Origin: G963666705 sp963666705 | GTDB taxonomy: Bacteria; Pseudomonadota; Alphaproteobacteria; CADEGL01 | Assembly (NCBI GenBank): GCA_963666705.2 | Contig: CAXXKO010000004.1 | Coordinates: forward strand, 62,001 to 126,000 | Direction of reading: 5' to 3' | Length of the DNA stretch: 64,000 nt | In this document: positions 59,109-64,000 of the stretch, in pieces | Layout: each line of letters starts with the position of its first letter | Numbering within the stretch: the first letter of the stretch is position 1 | Translations under genes and position numbers: made by a program | Notes under the pieces: generated by a model | Told to the model about the DNA's origin: nothing | The model's input: the letters and a program-made list of their open reading frames with translations, nothing else | Database searches by the model: none

Positions 59109-59591
59109 TCAGCTCTCCGTCGCCGAAAGCGCCGCCGCCGCGCACCAGGCCGGGCGCGTGCCGCCGTCATAGGCCCGCGCGAGGGCGGCCGCGAGCAGGA
59201 GGTCGGAAAGATCCTCGCCCGCCGCCGTCTCGACCCGGGCCAGAACCCGGCCCGCATATTTGCCATAGCGGACCTCGCGCAGGCGGACGTCGCCCGCATC
59301 CAGGCGCGCGGCGAGAAAGTCGCGGGCCCGCGCCGCGAGCGCCCGCTCGGCGGCGCATTTGCCCCTCAGCTCCGGCGCGTCGATGCCGGCCAGGCGCACC
59401 CGGACCTCGATCGTCTGGCCAAGCCAGACCCGGGCCTGGACGAGCACCGTGTCGCCGTCGATCACCGCGAGCACACGCGCCGACACCGGGCCCGCGAGCA
59501 CCTCCGCGGCCGGCGCGTCGCGCGGCCCACCCACCACACCAAGGATGGCGACGGCGGCCATGAGACCCTGTCCAAATCTCGCGAGGACCAT
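59109..59591 (-). CDS. Exported thermonuclease (SNase)-like protein
   Basis: A 160-residue staphylococcal-nuclease-fold protein with an N-terminal hydrophobic segment (LMAAVAILGVVGGPRDAPAA) that may be a signal peptide. The core has VLAVIDGDTVLV, VRLAGIDAPELRGKCA and YGKYAGRVLARV. The Asp and Glu of DGDT and DAPE are catalytic-site residues in the family, and the Arg in GRVLARV fits too. It converges on the EamA gene with 17 bases between them. Confidence 0.9.
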   Translation of the reverse strand: MVLARFGQGLMAAVAILGVVGGPRDAPAAEVLAGPVSARVLAVIDGDTVLVQARVWLGQTIEVRVRLAGIDAPELRGKCAAERALAARARDFLAARLDAGDVRLREVRYGKYAGRVLARVETAAGEDLSDLLLAAALARAYDGGTRPAWCAAAALSATES

Positions 59592-59757
59592 CGAACGATG
59601 CCGGCACCAATTGTCGGATTACACATCTAAAAGTAGCAAACTCTATTGCCGATGCGCATAGGGACATTTACATGTCATAGGAATATATCAAGAACTGCAT
59701 TCGCGCGCAATACCCTGGCGGATGTCGGCTCGCGGAAGCGCGGAAGGTCGCGCGGCC

Positions 59758-59958
59758 TTAAAAGTCGATGCAGCGGCCCTTCACTTCCCAGTCGCCGTAG
59801 CGCGTGGGCTCGGGTCCCACGCGTCCGCCGATCTCGGCGGTGGCGGCGCCCTGTGGCGCCGGCGCTGCCGGTGCCTCGGGGGTCGGCTTGACGGGCGCCT
59901 TGGGCGCCTCGGCGCCGGCCCGCGGCTTGGGGCTATGGGCGCGGTAAGGAAGCTTCAT
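59758..59958 (-). CDS. DUF1674 family protein (SDHAF4-like succinate dehydrogenase assembly factor)
   Basis: A 66-residue protein with the DUF1674 C-terminal signature EIGGRVGPEPTRYGDWEVKG followed by RCIDF. The family includes the mitochondrial flavoprotein-chaperone Sdh8/SDHAF4, which protects the FAD-loaded SdhA subunit. A Pro/Ala/Lys-rich linker of about 35 residues precedes it. It faces rsmB across a 200-base region. In alphaproteobacteria it commonly sits beside rsmB, as here. Confidence 0.88.
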   Translation of the reverse strand: MKLPYRAHSPKPRAGAEAPKAPVKPTPEAPAAPAPQGAATAEIGGRVGPEPTRYGDWEVKGRCIDF

Positions 59959-60161
59959 GATCGGATCGCCGGGTCGCGGACACGGGACTCCAGTCTCGCG
60001 CCTGCGCGCCGTCGCGTAAAGAGGCGATGCCGGGCGGCGCGGGCCGACTTGAAGGACCGGACACGGGATACAATCTCAAGAGCGTTAGCGTCGATCGAGC
60101 ATTTTGGGTCCCGAGGTGACATGTGCACCCTGCGTACGGCGATGCCACCGGTGGGCCCGGC

Positions 60162-61439
60162 ATGAAGGCCCCAGTCACGGCCCGCGCCATCGCCGCCGAG
60201 CTCCTCGAGGCGGTGCTGGGCCATGGGCGGTTTCTCGACGAGGCCATCGCCGGCCACCCGGGCATGGGCGTGCTCTCGCCGCGGGACCGCGCCTTCGCGC
60301 GCCTCCTCGCCGCCACGGTGCTGCGCCGCCTCGGCCAGATCGACGCCGCCCTGGGCCAATGCCTGGAGCGGCCGCTGCCCGACCGGGCGCACCGGCCACG
60401 GGCCCTGTTGCGCCTCGGCGCGGCGCAGCTCCTCTTCCTGGGCACGCCGGCGCATGCGGCCGTGGGCGAGATGGTCGCCCTGGCGCGGCCGCCCCACGAC
60501 AAGCTGGTCAACGCCGTCCTGCGCCGCATCGCCCGCGAGGGCGAGGCCATGCTCGCGGGCCAGGACGCCGCCCGCCTCGACACCCCGGACTGGCTGTGGC
60601 GCTCCTGGACGGAGGCTTACGGCGACGCGGCCTGCCGGGCCATCGCCCAAGCTCACCTCGGCGAGGCACCGCTCGACATCACGGTCAAGTCGGACCCGGA
60701 TGGCTGGGCCCGGCGGCTCGATGCCAGAGTGCTGCCGACAGGCAGCCTGCGCCTGGCGGCGGGCGGCGCCATCGCCGCCCTGCCGGGATACGCCGAGGGC
60801 GGCTGGTGGGTGCAGGACATGGCGGCGGGGCTGCCCGCGCGCCTTCTCGGCCCACTCCGGGGCAAGCGCGTCATCGACCTCTGCGCCGCCCCCGGTGGCA
60901 AGACGGCCCAGCTCGCCGCCGCCGGCGCCCGCGTCACCGCCGTCGACCGGGCGAGCAGGCGGTTGGAGCGGCTCAAGGCCAACCTCGAGCGCCTGGGCCT
61001 CGAAGCCGACCTGGTCACCGCCGACGCGGCCACATGGCGCCCGCCCGCGCCGGCCGACACGGTGTTGCTCGACGCGCCCTGCAGCGGCACGGGAAGCATC
61101 CGCCGCCACCCCGATATCCAGCGCCTCAAGACATTCGAGGACGTGGCCCGCATGGCGGCGGTGCAAGGGCGGCTGCTGCGGGCGGCACTCGAGATGGTGG
61201 GCCCGGGCGGGCTCGTCGTCTACTGCACCTGCTCCCTCGAGACGGCGGAAGGCACGGCTCGGATCGCGGACCTGCTGCAAGGCGGCGCGCCCGCACGGCG
61301 CCAGCCGATCGCGCCCGAGGAGGTGGGCGGGCTGGCGGAGCTGATCGACGCCAACGGCGACCTCCGCACCCACCCGGGCCAGCTCGCCGCGCTCGGCGGC
61401 CTCGACGGCTTTCACGCGGCGCGCCTCGTGCGGCTGTAG
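60162..61439 (+). CDS. rsmB: 16S rRNA (cytosine967-C5) methyltransferase
   Basis: A 425-residue m5C methyltransferase with an N-terminal NusB-like RNA-binding domain (residues about 5-135) and a C-terminal catalytic domain. SAM binding is at CAAPGGKTAQLAAAGARVTAVD. The catalytic motifs are DAPCSGTGSIRRHPD and VYCTCSLETAEG, each with one catalytic Cys. The ATG at 60162 matches the family start; a GTG at 60123 with GAGG before it would add 13 residues and cannot be excluded. Confidence 0.92.
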   Translation: MKAPVTARAIAAELLEAVLGHGRFLDEAIAGHPGMGVLSPRDRAFARLLAATVLRRLGQIDAALGQCLERPLPDRAHRPRALLRLGAAQLLFLGTPAHAAVGEMVALARPPHDKLVNAVLRRIAREGEAMLAGQDAARLDTPDWLWRSWTEAYGDAACRAIAQAHLGEAPLDITVKSDPDGWARRLDARVLPTGSLRLAAGGAIAALPGYAEGGWWVQDMAAGLPARLLGPLRGKRVIDLCAAPGGKTAQLAAAGARVTAVDRASRRLERLKANLERLGLEADLVTADAATWRPPAPADTVLLDAPCSGTGSIRRHPDIQRLKTFEDVARMAAVQGRLLRAALEMVGPGGLVVYCTCSLETAEGTARIADLLQGGAPARRQPIAPEEVGGLAELIDANGDLRTHPGQLAALGGLDGFHAARLVRL

Positions 61440-61488
61440 CCTCGCGGTCCGCTTGCCGGGTTCCAGGCAAGCTGATAGGACATGGCCC

Positions 61489-62187
61489 ATGCAGCAGCCG
61501 GTCCGCATCGCCCCATCGATCCTCTCCGCGGACTTCGCGACCCTGGGCGAGGAGGTGGCCGCGGTCGAGGCGGCCGGGGCCGACTACATCCATATCGACG
61601 TCATGGACGGTCACTTCGTGCCCAATATCACGATCGGGCCGGACGTGGTCCGCGCCTTGCGCAGGCACGCGGCGCTGCCCTTCGACGTCCACCTGATGAT
61701 CGCGCCCGCCGACCCCTATATCCCGGCCTTCGCCGCGGCGGGCGCCGACATCCTGACCGTCCATCCCGAGGCCGGGCCACACCTCCACCGCACCATCCAG
61801 CTTATCCATTCCCTGGGCAAGCGGGCGGGCGTGGCGCTCAATCCCGGCACCCCGGTCGAAGCGATCGAGCACGTGCTGGACGAAGTCGACCTGGTGCTGG
61901 TGATGACCGTCAACCCGGGCTTCGGCGGGCAATGCTTCATCGCCTCCCAGCTCGCCAAGATCCGGGCGCTGCGCGCGCGCATCGATTCGGTGGCGGACAG
62001 GCGCGACGGCCCCGTCGACCTCGAGGTCGACGGCGGGGTGACGCCGGAGACGGCGCGGGACGCGGTCGCCGCCGGCGCCGATCTGCTGGTCGCCGGCACC
62101 GCCACCTTCGCCGGCGGGCCAGCGGCCTACGCCGATAATATCCAGCGCCTGCGCGGCGGCATCCAGCGGCCGCGCGGCGACGAATGA
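61489..62187 (+). CDS. rpe: Ribulose-phosphate 3-epimerase
   Basis: A 232-residue TIM-barrel enzyme that interconverts ribulose 5-phosphate and xylulose 5-phosphate in the pentose phosphate/Calvin cycle. IAPSILSADFATLGEEV opens the barrel. HIDVMDGHFVPNITIGPDVV, DVHLMI and VNPGFGGQ carry the metal and phosphate-site residues, and LEVDGGV the last catalytic Asp. The ATG at 61489 gives the usual length. It is 49 bases after rsmB and overlaps the next gene by four bases. Confidence 0.96.
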   Translation: MQQPVRIAPSILSADFATLGEEVAAVEAAGADYIHIDVMDGHFVPNITIGPDVVRALRRHAALPFDVHLMIAPADPYIPAFAAAGADILTVHPEAGPHLHRTIQLIHSLGKRAGVALNPGTPVEAIEHVLDEVDLVLVMTVNPGFGGQCFIASQLAKIRALRARIDSVADRRDGPVDLEVDGGVTPETARDAVAAGADLLVAGTATFAGGPAAYADNIQRLRGGIQRPRGDE

Positions 62188-63812
62188 AGGGTCCGGCGGC
62201 GCGGGCCCGGGCGGCAACGGCCCACTTGTTCCACGCGAGCCCCATCCATGCCCTGACCCTCGTGGGCCGCGCGCCGGGGGAGCCGGTGTCCGGCATCGCC
62301 GAGCCCTGGCCGGGCGACGCCGGCGCCGGGGCCGACATCATGGCCGGCGGCTTCGCTTTCGCCGGCGAGGCCGAGCCGGCGGGGCCGGGCCTCTGGGCCC
62401 GCGCGCGGCTCGACGACCGCTGGGCGGCCGCCCTCCACGGCTTCGACTGGCTCGACGACCTGCGGGCCGAGGGCTCGGATGCCGCCCGCCACCTCGCGTG
62501 CGAGCTGATCGCCGGCTGGCTCGCGGAGTACCGGCGCTGGGAGGCGGCCGCCTGGCGGCCCGACGCCCTGGCCCGGCGCATCGCCGCGTGGCTCGCGAAT
62601 TACGAATTCTACGCCCCCGAGGCCGGCGCCGAGCTGCGCGCCCGCCTGTGCCGGAGCCTCGCCGAGCAGGCCCGCCACCTGGCCCGGGTGGCACCGGGGC
62701 CCGAGGACGGCCTCGCGCGCCTGCGCATCGCCAAGGCCCTCGCCCTCGCGGCCCTCGCCTTCCCGCGCGGCGGCCCGCGGCGCGGCCCCGTGGCGCGGCT
62801 GGTGGCGGCGGAGGCCGAGCGCCAGGTGCTGGCCGACGGCGGCCACGCCTCGCGCAGCCCCTCGGCGCAGCTCGCGGCGCTCAGGCTCCTGGTGGAGCTG
62901 AGGGCCGCGTACCTGGCCGCCAACGAGGCGCCGCCCAACGGCCTCCTCTCCGCCATCGACCGCGCGGCGCCGGCGCTTCGCTTCTTCCGCCATGGCGACG
63001 GCCGCCTGGCGGTCTTCAACGGCGGGGGCGAGGGAAGCGCCCTCGATATCGAATCCGTGCTCGGCCGGACCGACGCGCCGGGCCGGGCCCCCGAGGGGCT
63101 CCCCCATTGCGGGTTCCAGCGCCTCACCGCCGGCCCGACGATGGTGATCGTGGACTCGGGCCCGCCGCCCCCGGCCGGCCTCGACCACGAGGCCCATGCC
63201 GGCACCCTCGGCTTCGAGATGAGCGTCGCGGAGGAGCGCCTGATCGTGAGCTGCGGCGCCCATGGCGGCGATACGGCCGCCTGGCGCGCGGCCCAGCGGG
63301 CCACCGCCGCGCACTCGACCCTGGTGGTGGGCGAGACGAGCTCGTCCGAGGCGGCGCCGGACGGGAGCTTCATGCGCCGTCCGCGCGCGGTCACCTGGCT
63401 GCGGGAAGAGGCCGAGGGCGGTACCGTGCTCGAGCTCGGGCATGACGGCTACGCGGAGCCCTTCGGCATCGTTCACCGGCGCCGGCTCTACCTCGCCCGA
63501 GACGGGGCCGACTTGCGCGGCGAGGATAGCCTGCTCGGCCCCGGCGAGCACGAGGCGGCCTTGCGCTTCCACCTCCACCCGGACGTGCGCGCCTCCCTGG
63601 TGCAGACCGGGGACGGCGCGCTGTTGCGGCTTCCCGGCGGGTCGGGCTGGCGCTTCCAGGCCGCGGGCGGTGAAGTGCGCCTCGAGGAGAGCGTCTATCT
63701 CGGCCGCGACGGCCGGCCCCGGCGCGCGGAGCAGATCGTCGTCGCGGCCACCGTCACCAGGGGCGACCCGCCCTTCAAATGGGCCTTGCGGCGCCTCGCC
63801 GAGCGCGCCTAG
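62184..63812 (+). CDS. Heparinase II/III family protein
   Basis: A 542-residue protein. An alpha-helical toroid domain occupies about residues 40-240, and a heparinase II/III-like beta-sheet domain follows (GFQRLTAGPTMVIVDSGPPP, HAGTLGFEMSVAEERLIVSCG, LELGHDGYAEPFGIVHRR). No signal peptide is seen. It sits between rpe and probably purH beyond the window, an order frequent in alphaproteobacteria, and its physiological role there is unknown. The ATG overlaps the rpe stop (ATGA). Its TAG stop codon is formed at the edge of miniature element C. Confidence 0.85.
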   Translation: MKGPAARARAATAHLFHASPIHALTLVGRAPGEPVSGIAEPWPGDAGAGADIMAGGFAFAGEAEPAGPGLWARARLDDRWAAALHGFDWLDDLRAEGSDAARHLACELIAGWLAEYRRWEAAAWRPDALARRIAAWLANYEFYAPEAGAELRARLCRSLAEQARHLARVAPGPEDGLARLRIAKALALAALAFPRGGPRRGPVARLVAAEAERQVLADGGHASRSPSAQLAALRLLVELRAAYLAANEAPPNGLLSAIDRAAPALRFFRHGDGRLAVFNGGGEGSALDIESVLGRTDAPGRAPEGLPHCGFQRLTAGPTMVIVDSGPPPPAGLDHEAHAGTLGFEMSVAEERLIVSCGAHGGDTAAWRAAQRATAAHSTLVVGETSSSEAAPDGSFMRRPRAVTWLREEAEGGTVLELGHDGYAEPFGIVHRRRLYLARDGADLRGEDSLLGPGEHEAALRFHLHPDVRASLVQTGDGALLRLPGGSGWRFQAAGGEVRLEESVYLGRDGRPRRAEQIVVAATVTRGDPPFKWALRRLAERA

Positions 63813-64000
63813 TACCCACTTTCATAATTCCGTGTGCCATACGACGGCGCCCCGAGGTTCCCGGCTAGGAGGGTGGCGCGCCGTGATGCCGGGGCATCAC
63901 TCGGAACCCCTTGGCGGCGCGCGACGACGTCCGGGGGCCTCGGGGCGCCGCCCGACCGGTCGCTTTTCCCGCCCCCTCGGGGCGTCGGGGATGCTTGACG
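63809..64000 (-). mobile_element. Miniature palindromic element, copy C (cut by window end)
   Basis: The terminal repeat TAGTACCCACTTTCATAATT is followed by arm 2 (GGCGCCCCGAGG) and then, past the centre, the CGCTTTTCCCG arm. The internal parts are therefore in reverse order to copies A and B, so this copy is inverted. The CTAG end at 63809-63812 carries the heparinase stop codon. The far end lies beyond the window. Confidence 0.9.

Overview
The window is a 64 kb piece of a GC-rich (about 70% by eye) alphaproteobacterial chromosome. Markers of that class include a SAM-II riboswitch, a Fur-type Zur with a ZnuABC zinc system, and IalB, DUF1127 and DUF1674 proteins. The gene orders argD-argF-hslO, yggT-DUF167-folD and rsmB-rpe-heparinase point the same way. 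I cannot place it below class; a Rhodospirillales-like lineage is a guess. Most of it is densely packed core metabolism with many 4- to 16-nt gene overlaps. Accessory material comprises two insertion sequences, three copies of a 270-bp palindromic miniature element, a 30-bp tandem repeat, and a dispersed hairpin repeat.

Layout. 0-3 kb: the start of a TPP-dependent decarboxylase-like gene, a tandem pair of near-identical short-chain dehydrogenases and an aldo/keto reductase. 3-11 kb: a seven-gene minus-strand operon (DUF3830, XdhA, XdhB, XdhC, Rieske oxygenase, nitrilase-family amidase, Rid protein) that looks like an uncharacterised nitrogen-heterocycle catabolic pathway, with tRNA-Gly upstream. 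11-14.5 kb: znuA diverging from zur-znuC-znuB over a Zur box. 14.6-17.1 kb: a radical SAM gene whose stop codon is abutted by an IS1182-family element. 17.1-22.6 kb: metZ under promoter plus SAM-II plus terminator control, then apaG, folE, trkH and argE. 22.6-26.3 kb: argD-argF-hslO-lipoprotein operon. 26.6-34 kb: miniature element copies A and B around recX, a large MscS channel, arsC, an amidohydrolase, an alcohol dehydrogenase and a SnoaL-like protein, then tRNA-Ala. 34-43 kb: yggT-DUF167-folD, NnrU, cyclase, argG, a pair of tiny membrane proteins, an AT-rich island, rlmN-ialB-SpoU methyltransferase and an asparaginase. 43-52.8 kb: an oxidoreductase run, a TPR O-GlcNAc-transferase-like protein, twin DinB proteins, an EamA transporter, DUF1127 and LysR genes, and a cytochrome c fusion. 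52.8-54.5 kb: tandem repeats, a hairpin and an IS110-family element. 54.5-64 kb: a monooxygenase-fold protein, aminotransferase, acetoacetyl-CoA synthetase, transporter, nuclease, DUF1674, and rsmB-rpe-heparinase ending in miniature element copy C.

Arginine biosynthesis genes (argD, argF, argG, argE) are scattered but all present. Zinc uptake and its regulator form one locus. The mobile elements share a preference for CTAG, which in this genome often overlaps a TAG stop codon. Insertion there can spare the gene, and in one case (copy B) the element appears to supply a new start codon to its neighbour.
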